A stretch of DNA of 64,000 bases, taken from NCBI GenBank assembly GCA_030248295.1, contig JASANH010001508.1, positions 310,001 to 374,000 of the forward strand. Direction: 5' to 3'. Position numbers and translations under genes: made by a program. Source of the stretch: Mesodorylaimus sp. YZB2_4. Lineage: Eukaryota; Nematoda; Enoplea; Dorylaimida; Dorylaimidae. Below are positions 54,501 to 64,000 of the stretch, in pieces. The notes below the pieces were generated by a model, which had not been told where the DNA came from, ran no database searches, and worked only from the letters and a program-made list of their open reading frames with translations. How positions within the stretch are numbered: the first letter of the stretch is position 1; every line of letters starts with the position of its first letter.

Positions 54501-56128
54501 CTTTAACAATGGTACGAATTTCTTTGCCCTGAAATAAAAACTGCATGGTCTGAACAGCTACAGTACGATCAGCATGCCCTATTGTACCTGTTCCTTGATC
54601 TCTTCCTCGTACTTCCTTGTATCACCCCATTCAGCAAGATCCTTCAGGCCGTCTGTTGCATACCCACCGAATGTCCACATCGTATACTTGGCACTGTGAC
54701 TTGCACCGATCAGATCACTGAAGTGGGTCAGGTGTTCCACTAAAAAAATAATTTTGAGGGGTGGTTGTACTGTAGACTCCATACTCTGGTGCCTTACTGG
54801 TTGGGAAATCCTTGGGATGAGTCTGGCGTGACCAAATGCCCTCGAATATCATTTCGTATTTGGCTTCATCACATGCGCAGCACTCTTCCATCAAATCACT
54901 GTGAACTACAGGGCTCTCGAAGGTAGCTAAAAGAAAAAGCTTGTTCAGCGCAAGCACACTAGACCGTTCATAGTGACAGCGGCAGCAAGTTGTGTGCAGA
55001 CCAGTGTGTGCTCAAACTCTCTATGGTGCCGAGACTTCGAAAGATTAAAAGAAAAAAGTAACTGGGATAGGGCACACTTTGGACATACCCGATTTTCTTC
55101 GATTTCCTGCAAGTCAAATCAGATTCTACACATAGTCTCGGCTCTATCACGCGTTTCGCAGCTTGTCCTTTCTAAAACTTACCAACTGGGCAAAACCTCT
55201 TCGTCAGTTCTTCGTCGTCCATGTACCAGATATCGCGATATTCAAGTACCATTGCACGGAATTGAACACATCCCATATTGACCGTAGGTGCTTGCCAGAT
55301 GACCTCAATCTCCGTTTTTGGGTGCAAAGAAGTGTGAGTCACTGCGTGCCAACAGTTTGATGAGAAACGGTAATTGGCATTTCCTCGAATCTAAAACACG
55401 CAGTCCTGGACAGGTCACTTGTGTTTACATCATATTGTTACCTGGAAGGAACCAACTGGTTGGCTGAAGTCTTCGGTATTCGATGCGACGGAAACCAAGG
55501 AGAACCCGCGAAAGGTCTGCACAGTGTACTGAGTGCGCCATCCTTCCAATACAACTGGAAAAGAAAAGCTGTAAGGAAATTTCGTTCTTGGAGAAACCAG
55601 GAGACATAAATGTTTGATGCTATGACTAACTTGTTGCTAAATGACTTTTTAGTCCTAGTGCAGCTGTGCCTGTGAACCCTTCCCAGAACAACCCGCACTC
55701 TTTTGGAGAAGGCACCCCTTCATTCGGATGTCACCTTAGTATGAATACATTCATAAGCAGGAGACTAATCGTAAAGCAGAAAAAAGCCACGGCAGGGATC
55801 AGTGCTCCTTATTACACCACGAAAGCACGACACAATACCCGAAATACAGTATAATAAGGCAGGTGGTCAACTCACTCGAGTAGAGTTCTCCAGGCGCATA
55901 GCCATCGGGAGGTGTGGTAGCGCTGGCATTTCTGGGATAGTGGCGAATGCTTAGTCGGAATCCATTGGCCCCTGGTCTGCGATCAGCATGCGTTTCTTCG
56001 ACTGGTCTCCTGATACATACACCACCAGATTCTCGGCCTTGCTGTTGTTGAGCCGATGAAAGGGGGAAATAAAGGAGGGTGATTAAAAAAAGAAATAAAA
56101 ATCGTTCGCGACGGCTGCCGACGTCCAT
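51558..56128 (-). CDS. F-spondin with Kunitz domain (883 aa, 18 exons)
   Basis: A secreted extracellular-matrix protein of the F-spondin family (axon guidance, cell-matrix adhesion). Exons run from ATG 56128 to stop 51560-51558: 56128-55876, 55554-55442, 55390-55183, 54926-54798, 54739-54588, 54528-54440, 54376-54211, 54017-53873, 53762-53697, 53475-53302, 53182-53018, 52964-52833, 52776-52684, 52629-52499, 52446-52341, 52248-52054, 51955-51722, 51658-51558, totalling 2652 nt in phase. Signal peptide about 1-26; Reeler domain (ADRRPGANGFRLSI, GCVQFRAMVL); spondin-N domain (WSRQTHPKDFP, HFSDLIGASHS, KARGLWYPNVQG, PWDAGSDGGITY); three TSP1 repeats (about 441-628); one Kunitz domain (about 630-685) with all six cysteines; an Asn-Gly/Asp-rich linker; and a final TSP1 (about 795-850). 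Kunitz-containing F-spondins occur in other invertebrates. Only the short tail exon is less certain. Confidence 0.94.
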
Positions 56129-59100
56129 CGTTGGAAATGATTTCTCGACCTTACGAATCGAGTTTTGAAACTTCGTCAGTGGGGTCGGTTGAGAAAAAGT
56201 TTCATTCGTCTCTTTGCCAAACTTCGATGCTGTGATTGACGTAGACGGCTGTTTGTGAAGACGGAATTGCGGTGCAATTTAAAACTCACCGACCGATTCC
56301 GAGTTCGAAAACTGAAACATAGCTCTCGCTGTGAGAGTTCGATGTGGAAGTTGGTACGCGCCCGCGACTAACTCATTCAGTAAGATATAGCCCCGAGCTA
56401 TGTCCCTTTATCGCACGAACCAAGAAGTAGCGCCCGCCCGTTTTAACCATTGGTGTTTCTCAGACGCAGCCAAAACCAGGCCGTCGTCTATGGACGAGGA
56501 GTTGGTTCTAGCAAGGCGGTAACTATTGATTAATGATGGAGTTTGGCGAGAAGAGTTCGAGGCACTCATCGTCTTACCTCGCACGTGACTATTGTCTGAA
56601 GAGAAACTAGCTGCATGTGCTTATTTTTTGTAGTTATATTGATGGAATGCCTAAGAATGTTGAACCAAGGCCGCAAGGAAATTCCCAACCTCGTTCCTCA
56701 CTTTACTAAACCCGGTCGGGGTAGGCACTCGGACAAGGCCATCACCCCGGCTTGTTTATGTAAAGCTAGGTAGGTAGGCGCCGAGGGCTGTGAAATGCAA
56801 CCACTTGTCGCTCCTTCCACATGGCACCGAGTGACTCCGAAACAACAGCTAGCCACGAAAAAGTAATCATCTTGGAAAATTCTCTGTCGACTTGGCGTGG
56901 CCTTGGAGGAGCGAAATGAATTTTAGTTCTTGGTGCATTTTTAAAAAAAGAAGCATAAACTTCTTCTGAAATGAATTTCGGAAACACGAGCACGAGTCGA
57001 GGCTTTGTGTTTTGGGAGTAATGAGCCAGACGACACTGCCTCTCATAAAGACCCTCCCTAATGATTAACAGATGGACTGGGAATTTGATCCCATAAACGC
57101 GCCTAACTGCCGCTCGAATATCACTGCGAGGACGCCGACTTGGAGGCAGAAGGTTCGAGGAAATATAAACGTGCCAAGAATTGCAGATCACACGATAACA
57201 AATGACAATAACAGACGGATAAGATTGCCAAAGACAGGTTTTACGCTATCACTTTTTGGAGTGCCACTTTTATCGATCAAACAGACAACTTTTGGTTGTC
57301 GGCTACGAAAATACCAAATCAAGCGCGTTTGTGGAAAAATTGAATTTTCCTTGTTCGTATTGAGGTTCCATAAAGTTTCGCGCTTGAGGCATCAATGAGT
57401 CAAAAAGGGAATATCATGCGGTTATTATGAGTAACTCATTCTACGCATTGGTCTGTGGCGATCCTCTTTCCAAGTAGTCGTGAGCATATGTTTGAAAATA
57501 GGACTTTCCTTTTCTTTTGCTTTGCCGATCGCTGGCTCTCTGTTGCTGCGAAGAGCCAAAACAGGATCGTGGAAGGCCTTTGAAGCGATAATGAAAAGAT
57601 TGTGGCATGGAGAAAATAAAGCTGACATAATTAGCCCAGGGTCAGCTTGAATTTGCCTGGTACTGAGTGAAAGTAGGACAGCAGTCACTTCCAGACGACG
57701 TGACCAGTTGACCATTTCCTGATGCGCTCAAGAACATCGGACCATGAGTGGGGTGGCTGCCGCACTCAAAAAGCTATGACTCATCTGCCGCATTGATGTG
57801 CTTTTGTGGATCACGAGTCGATGCACCGACGCAATGACCATTCACTTGGTAAAAAGATTCAGACGACGCAAACGCTGATACCCTCAAACACCTACAGGAA
57901 GGTTATCTCGCACGCTGGAACAGGAGACCTGCACTCCCACTAGCCGCAACGGATGACGACAACGCGGTCACATACTCATACTCATAATTTCGTAGGTACC
58001 TAACAGAATGCGCACCCTGGAGGTAAGAGACACAAACACTAAATCACACAGGAGACGCCAAGTTGGGCACGCCATCAGATTGCTTGGGTAAGGTTGGGGT
58101 TGAGCCGACTGTAATCAGCGCACCCAGGCGGCGGGAGATAATCGAGACCGAAGTCTCTAGGCTAAAAACGCCAACTGAAGGAAGCCAAGTCTCGCGACTT
58201 TACCTACGCTAGAAACATCAACCGGAGAGGTTGACGTCTCCCAGCCAGGCAGACATCGATCTCCCAATCGCAAGGCATCTGGTTACACGACTGCACTCTT
58301 GTTACTGATGGTCCTGAAACTCTAGTATGACCTCATTGTCCGTCGCCAAGGGGCAGGCATATGAGCAGGAGACGGTCATGGAGTCAGCTGGTTTCCGATC
58401 GCGGAATCATGGCTAGATTTCCCTCGCGATCAGTTCGGTCACGTTCGTATCGACGAGCGGGATGTTGGTCAGGTCTTCGATCAAATTCCTCGCTGCCTGT
58501 CTCGGTGCGGCCAGTAGGCAGGTCCGCCCACGATCTGAAGCCGGGAACTCGTTAGATGTTTTCAGAGCGAATCGAAAAACGAGTTGACTTGGCAGTAGCT
58601 GACCTTTGTCTCATTCTACTGCACAGGAATGCTGCTGCCTTCCCCAACTTGCAATAGGCGATCTCTGTCGACTGTCCTTCGAAGCATCTGTTCAATCTAC
58701 CACATCCCAACAACTAACAAGTATCGGAAAATGAAGTTTGTTCATCGTCAACAGACTCTCGTTTTCCTGTTCGAACTTTACGATTAGGGCACGCTTCTTC
58801 CGCATTGCAAGATCTTTCAAAATGTTTGCAAACTGTTAACTCACTTTCTTCAGCTGACATAGAAAAAAAAACCCCGCAAGTGCTGGGGTCTACCTCCTTT
58901 CTGTAAGGCTTGTGCATAAATTCTCTGTTTCTCTTGATTCTCTTATGTAGAGTAGCTTTGTGGTGTCTGATCTTAATCGGTGATACTACAGTAACTCATG
59001 CTACAAAATGGTACCAGCTTTACTTTCCCAACTATCCTCTCTGAACTTGAAGTAAAGTGCTAACTACGTTACGAAATAGCAGATGCAACACTTATGTGAT

Positions 59101-59577
59101 GGCATCGTGTAGATTTGTCCAGCCGAATCCGGGTTCAAGTTCAAGTTCAAGTTTTACTGTGGTCCTAAGCAGCTTGCGCGCACTTGCAGGCACTACCGAG
59201 ACTACAGCAGATACCAACAACTTTTTAGCCACACGAGACAAACCACGACTGACCTGGCGAGTGCCAAGTGAACAAGTCGGGGTGTGTAAAGGCGTGTTCG
59301 TCCTTTCCTTGGTCGGTGTTGCGCCATCGTTCTGCCCAGCGCGGTTCTAGTAAAAGAACGGTGATAAGAGGGATTCACTTAGTTACCAAAAAAACCAGCC
59401 TGAGTGCATCCCGGGTGCACACAATATTACCATATCAACAAGAGAAATTAGATATCCAATCAGCGCCACAATCGATCCACGTGGAAAGTTTTGTTTTCCA
59501 TCATGGACTCAGCGTGGAATATGGTGTGGATCCACGCGGACACAATCGTCCTTGTCGTGGTAGAATACAGCTTGGAA
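56129..59577. other. Intergenic, no supported gene
   Basis: It starts with the F-spondin promoter region. It contains a family-B repeat at 58108-58270. Open frames around 56766-57398 on both strands have no recognisable motif. A short (TTCAAG) triplicate occurs near 59133-59152. Confidence 0.45.
58108..58270 (+). repeat. Interspersed repeat, family B
   Basis: Close match to 36896-37051, including TAATCAGCGCACCCAGGCGG, CGAGACCGAAGTCTCTAGG, AAGTCTCGCGACTTTACCT and GAGAGGTTGACGTCTCCCAG. Confidence 0.8.
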
Positions 59578-59578
59578 T

Positions 59579-60346
59579 TTGACTTTTCGCGAATCTGGGT
59601 GTACTCGAGTCCGCGCGATTCCAGCGAATACGGAAAATTTGAAGGAGGAAGTAAAGAAAGACTTCGCTTGCACTCGAACCACGCGCCGTGGCTTGCCATC
59701 AGCAGTCTATGACAGAGATATCAATTGCGTAGACACTTGTTATCAGTTGACTTTTTGCATGATGTTTTGTTTTCCTGTTTGATTTAGGCATTCGTAGACG
59801 ACCTCGTTCCTTTCGGGCAGGTTTTTCTTGATAGAAGGGCCGTGTTTTAGCCGTGTGGGGCAGAATTGATCTTTTCGCTGGACCAGTAAAGACCTCGATC
59901 GTTCGTCCGATTTACCGTATCAATGGCCCATCGATTGAGCACCGATTCAAACCATATCAGCGTACATACTGTCGGTAAGCACTAAGTCGTATGTGGTGTA
60001 GTAGGCTTCTGGGTGACATAATACCCCCTAGACTTGCGTATTCCAAAACCCTCATCATACCAGTGGGCACGTAAACCATTGATAATTTTTGAATAGACAT
60101 ACTGTATACGTGCAATATGTATTTTTCCTTTCAGAAATCGCTCGTTCTGAGGGACGACGGACGAGAAATATATCCCATAGTGGACACAACGAAAGAAAAG
60201 AAAAAACTTAATTTCATTCCATCTGACGATTATATTTCAGAAGATTTGCGGCCTATGGACTGGCCACTAAAAGTATGCGACTAACCTTAACAAAATGTCC
60301 CAAAGTAACCTGTTTTTTTCAGATTAAACACAAATCACTACTCTGA
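59579..60346 (+). CDS. Candidate multi-exon gene, unknown function
   Basis: Several adjacent segments look coding and can be joined in frame. A 3' part of an exon ends at a GTAGAC donor after 59728 (RAIPANTENLKEEVKKDFAC, then TTRRGLPSAVYDRDINC). Exon 59835-59974 carries KGRVLAVWGRIDLFAG, IVRPIYRING and EHRFKPYQRTYC. A 31-nt micro-exon may lie at 60032-60062. Exon 60135-60272 carries KSLVLRDDGREIYPIVDTTK and IPSDDYISEDLRPMDWP. The final exon, 60323-60346, ends KIKHKSLL and stop. I recognise no family. The micro-exon is needed to keep phase and has a weak donor, and the 5' end is unresolved, so the model is tentative. Confidence 0.4.
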
Positions 60347-60378
60347 CACTTTCATGGTCGGAATCCCCGTCTGGTGGG

Positions 60379-60846
60379 TTGGATCTGGCTGCACCAGTCG
60401 GGAATGAGGACGTGGCCGCAGCTGCTTCCGAATTTCCCCCTTTGGCTGATGCTGGTAAGTCAGCATCAGATTTTGTTTGTGTCAGTTTGACACGGGATTT
60501 CTCCCCACGCCGTGACCAATCTGACCATGAAAACGAGGATGTCGCAAAGCTGACCCTGGTCGAAGAACACCTGAATGATTCGGTTTCGTTGGAAGCACCA
60601 GCTACAGGCATGGTTCCAGATGAAGAGGCCGCTTTGCCAGAAGCTGCCGCTTCAACGAATAATTTAACCGTCGGATTCGAATCAGTGGCAGAATCTCAGT
60701 CCACCATCACGAACCGCTGGCCGTCCTCTCCGTATTCGAAAACCAGCCGTGATTTGTGCATCGTACGCCAGCCAGGGTACCTAACGTACGACCGTGCCAG
60801 GGAGGAGGTGGTACGGTACGATACAGGTACCGCGTTTTTTAACTAA
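60379..60846 (+). other. Open acidic frame of 155 codons, status unclear
   Basis: A continuous frame directly after the candidate gene encodes an Ala/Glu/Asp/Ser-rich sequence (VAAAASEFPPLADAGK, then HLNDSVSLEAPATG). The composition is coding-like, but there is no ATG at its start, and splicing from the previous exon would hit a stop in this frame. The last part runs into GGTACGGTACG-type low-complexity DNA. It could be an alternative 3' exon or chance. Confidence 0.25.
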
Positions 60847-62077
60847 TCTGCCATGATGGAATTTTTAACACGGCACGGTACGGACGTGCCAGGCGTCAGG
60901 TACGGGAGTACGGGGGGTTAAAAAACTTGGTATAGTGGACCCTGGATTGCACGGCATACAGGAAATGTGTCACGACTGAACATTCGGGGGACTGAACAGG
61001 GAATTCGACTGGTGGGTATCGTGGTGTGGCAGGTGAACATCGGCGCAGTAATTGGTAGTTTATCGCATGGAAGCGACATCTGTTTTTTTGGTCGCTCTCC
61101 ATTTCTAGGAACAAATTTTGTTTTAGCGATGGTAGTGAAATGTCTCGGACTGTGGTGTATTGCTTTTGTGTCAGATGGTTTTTGGATGATTAGGTCTGTG
61201 TCAACTGTCGGGAAGAGGGGGAGGAAAGTTCGCATTTGGAAAAGTAAATTTGAGAATGGCTGTATCTTTCGCTCGATGCTTGTTCCCATTTTGTGAAAAA
61301 CCCAAGAGTCGATTGCATTGAACTTGGCCAGAGAACAGTGTTTATGGTTTCAAAAACCAGCTGTACAGTAGGTAGCTGAGTTGGTTTGTTGGCAGCCTTG
61401 TGTATTTAGGGCATCATATAATGCAGTGCTAGGGAATTATAGAGGCAGCTTCATCACTCACGACCAGCATAGTATCCAGATGGGAGGTTTTTTGTGGGTG
61501 GTTTGGGAAGCAACTCTTCAAATTTCCAGCTGCATTCCTAGTGTGGACTTGGCAAATAATGGTTTGTGTTTGCAGCAAGACAATTTATTTACCAAGATAT
61601 CCTGACGGGAAAGACAGGGCAAAGACATGTGTTTTGGCTACGCAGTCGAATAGACAGGAGTTGAGCTCGCTTTGCGATGCCTTTCGCGAAATCGTTGGCA
61701 TCGCTGCAGCATTGGTGACGTGGCGGAGAGGGTGACAGGATGGTGTAAGGGGATGTTAGAAGATTCTAGAGATCACATGGTAGGGGTCGTTTCCTGTCAA
61801 TCAGGTGTGGGCTGATTCAAGTGCTCTCTTGAAGTACAACATGCAAGTGGAGGAATATACTCGACGCAGATAAGAAAAAAAACTCAACGACTTTATCTCC
61901 CAAAGGCGACAATCAGCACTTCCAACATAGATAAAGCCACAGGAAGGCCAATTTTTATTCGACAACTGATATTCCGCAACATTTTTAATGACTAATAGAA
62001 TCGCAGTTGCTAGAAGTCTCCAGTTTTATTCGTAGCGAGAAATCGATGCCTAAAATAGCAATGACACCGAGGACGTA
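60847..62077. other. Intergenic, nothing recognised
   Basis: The start is locally rich in TACGG and GTACC words. No gene or known repeat is recognised. Confidence 0.5.
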
Positions 62078-62086
62078 TGTAATTCG

Positions 62087-63034
62087 ATTGTGAGACGATT
62101 CCCCCCCACTGTGTCGTTTCCCCTTACTGTGCCTGGTGGGGGAAACGACTCACTGAGACATGCGACGTTTCCTCGCTGAGATGATTCCCCCACCATGTCG
62201 TTTCCCCCACCATCAGTTTTGTGAAACTGCGGCTATTCAAATTTTGAGCTTTCGAATGGCAATAAGTGCTCATCCTCAAATCTTCAAAGCTTGTCCTAGA
62301 CGACCTGAAATATGCGTCACATACTCAACGATTTCGTTGAATCATCGTTCGACTGCCATGCTCTAAAAGCCATGTTGTGATAGGGCCTAAAATGCCTTCA
62401 CGTTTGCTCCTTCGACCGCGCTCGCCTGGTTCAAGGACAAAGAAGACGAGCCTAATGTATCGTAAATGAGAAAGCTACTTTGCTAAAATCTGCAGCTGTC
62501 ATACTGGTGAATTCACCCAAGTTCCACTGCCTAAATTTATGTCTTCTATTTTTTCCCGATTCCCAGTGAGGTAGTTCTATCCGTACATCTGGATTTGAAA
62601 CATGTCTTCATTGGCTCAGAAATCCTAGTCTGGTCTTACATACATTCGTATTGGCAGCGTAAGTTGGGAGGCTGCAATAATAATTCTGCAATCAGTCGGG
62701 AGTTCAAAAAGTTTGTAGCCTGAATACCTTGCACGTTGAGCTGCAGCACCAAACTTGTACTTTACACTGCCCCTCAACCTACAAGCCAAACCTATCATCC
62801 TGCCGCACACATCCAATCACACATGTGCTGCCTTTTGCGACCCAAGTCGTACCTACCTGCATATCAGGAGAAAATTATGGTGGGGGAGCGACACGGTGGG
62901 GGAATCGTCACAGTGGGGTAAACTTCGCATGTCTCAGTGAGTCGACTCCCCCACCAGACGAGGTGGGGGAAACGACACAGTGGGGGAATCGTCTCAGGGG
63001 GGAAACGACCAAGTGGGGGAATCGTCACGGGGCC
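62087..63034. mobile_element. Foldback/Mutator-like MITE, 948 bp
   Basis: The two ends are long inverted repeats of roughly 120-160 bases built from alternating GACGATTCCCCCAC and GTCGTTTCCCCCACC units. A shared CGACTCACTGAGACATGCGA lies near 62147-62166 and, reversed, near 62930-62950. The element is flanked by exact 9-bp direct repeats TGTAATTCG at 62078-62086 and 63035-63043, the target-site length typical of Mutator-like transposases. The ~650-bp interior has no recognisable coding capacity. Confidence 0.8.
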
Positions 63035-63043
63035 TGTAATTCG

Positions 63044-64000
63044 TAGTATTTGGAAACCAGAAGAATTCCTGCTCTAAGTTCAAAGTTATGGTCTTGCCTT
63101 TGTGCTCTCATGCAGAGAGCGATCGAGATCACGCTTGCTGTTTCTGGCACCTATGGTCTTCAGTTACCCATAAGTGATTTCTTAGGGTAAAGATACTCGC
63201 AGTACATGTGTCAGGTCTTGAAAGAATGAAGAACCTTACAGCCGTCGAGGCCAGAGGACACCTAACCCTAACTGATGGACTGCACAGTGCGTTGTCTGGG
63301 ATGAATTTGCGCCGTGAAGTGCGGTCGGTTGTGGTCTCGCCTCAGGGCAAAAAGCATCTGCGGAAGCTGGTTCGAGGAGCGGGCATCTCTTTCGGTGGCT
63401 GGCTCCAAGTTCTAGAATTGCGACTTGGCCGCTTTCCCTGTTCACGACTACCATGCATTAGTGAGCTAAGGATCCTCCTGAAAGAACTGTTTGTAACTTC
63501 CTCATGTAGGCATTCGAGTATGGTTTACGATTCGTCACAGGTCAACGTTTTTTTTGGCCAAACTCTTTTTTTCTAGGAGGTACGTAGTGTGGTCATTCCT
63601 CGCGTATTCCTTGCACCACTACTAGCAGATATGCTCTTGATAGCAGATTCACTGATCCGGACTTAACTGACAATCGATACTATATAGCTTCAGTTCCATA
63701 TCGTCACTTTGACTCGCTTTTGCTTTTTGCTTGATGGGCGCTCGTATCGTGACACAACATTCGGAACCGGATGAACCACGCTGCGTTTTCCACCGAGATC
63801 AAATTTCAGCTTCATCTTCGCTCGTGCTTCCTTTTAGCATCGTATCGAATATGTAACATCGCACGTCACAGAAACTGCTGTCGGGATACACTGGGCAATT
63901 CGCCTCTTCGAAAGTGATAAGTATGCTATCTCGTATGGGTTTTCTTATATGCAGGAGTCAAGTTTGGAAGGATGCAAGTTACGTACAATGAGAGAGCTCA
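63044..64000. other. Unassigned sequence to window end
   Basis: A plus-strand frame at 63208-63576 (122 codons) and an overlapping minus-strand frame are open, but neither shows a motif or splice support. Nothing else is recognised. Confidence 0.4.

Noticed and set aside
56766..57398. Overlapping open frames of 141 and 108 codons on opposite strands
   Set aside because: No motifs, no splice support, and no bias favouring either strand.
63208..63576. 122-codon plus-strand frame near the window end
   Set aside because: No domain or splice support, and an antisense frame is equally open.

Overview
This is a eukaryotic, metazoan window. Coding regions are split by short GT-AG introns, mostly about 50-100 nt. 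The recognisable genes are animal genes: a muscle-type myosin heavy chain, SNAP-25, F-spondin, HDAC3, DHFR, a CYP2-like P450, a TatD nuclease, a TTBK/CK1-like kinase, two intronless 7TM receptors and a two-HMG-box protein. SNAP-25 closely resembles ecdysozoan (insect-like) SNAP-25. The intronless divergent receptor and the CK1-type kinase recall tardigrades and nematodes. I infer a small-genome ecdysozoan, with tardigrade as the best guess, but no marker gene here proves it.

Layout: 158-779 (+) last exons of HDAC3. 1818-2759 (-) 7TM receptor. 2956-7551 (-) decayed BEL/Pao LTR retrotransposon with matching 230-bp LTRs, containing a second decayed BEL/Pao element on the + strand. 9706-10611 (+) complete six-exon DHFR. 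10794-13003 (-) complete three-exon P450. 14426-15808 Harbinger-like TIR element. 15.8-21.1 kb mostly unassigned. 21148-25644 (+) SNAP-25 with two candidate first exons and two candidate last exons. 25.6-29.8 kb repeat-rich. 29866-31125 (+) second 7TM receptor. 31.4-33.6 kb a cluster of tRNA-derived SINEs around a four-exon HMG-box gene on the - strand. 34818-39159 (+) six-exon TatD nuclease with a SINE inserted at a splice donor. 39789-49381 (-) complete 34-exon myosin heavy chain, with an intronless kinase (44416-45327, +) inside one intron. 51558-56128 (-) complete 18-exon F-spondin with a Kunitz domain. 56.1-64 kb mostly unassigned, with one candidate multi-exon gene (59.6-60.35 kb) and a Mutator-like foldback element (62087-63034).

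The genes do not form a pathway. They are independent animal genes separated by repeats. Exon models were built by hand from splice signals, reading-frame continuity and remembered family motifs. For DHFR, P450, SNAP-25, TatD, HMG, myosin and F-spondin all exon phases close exactly, which is strong internal support.
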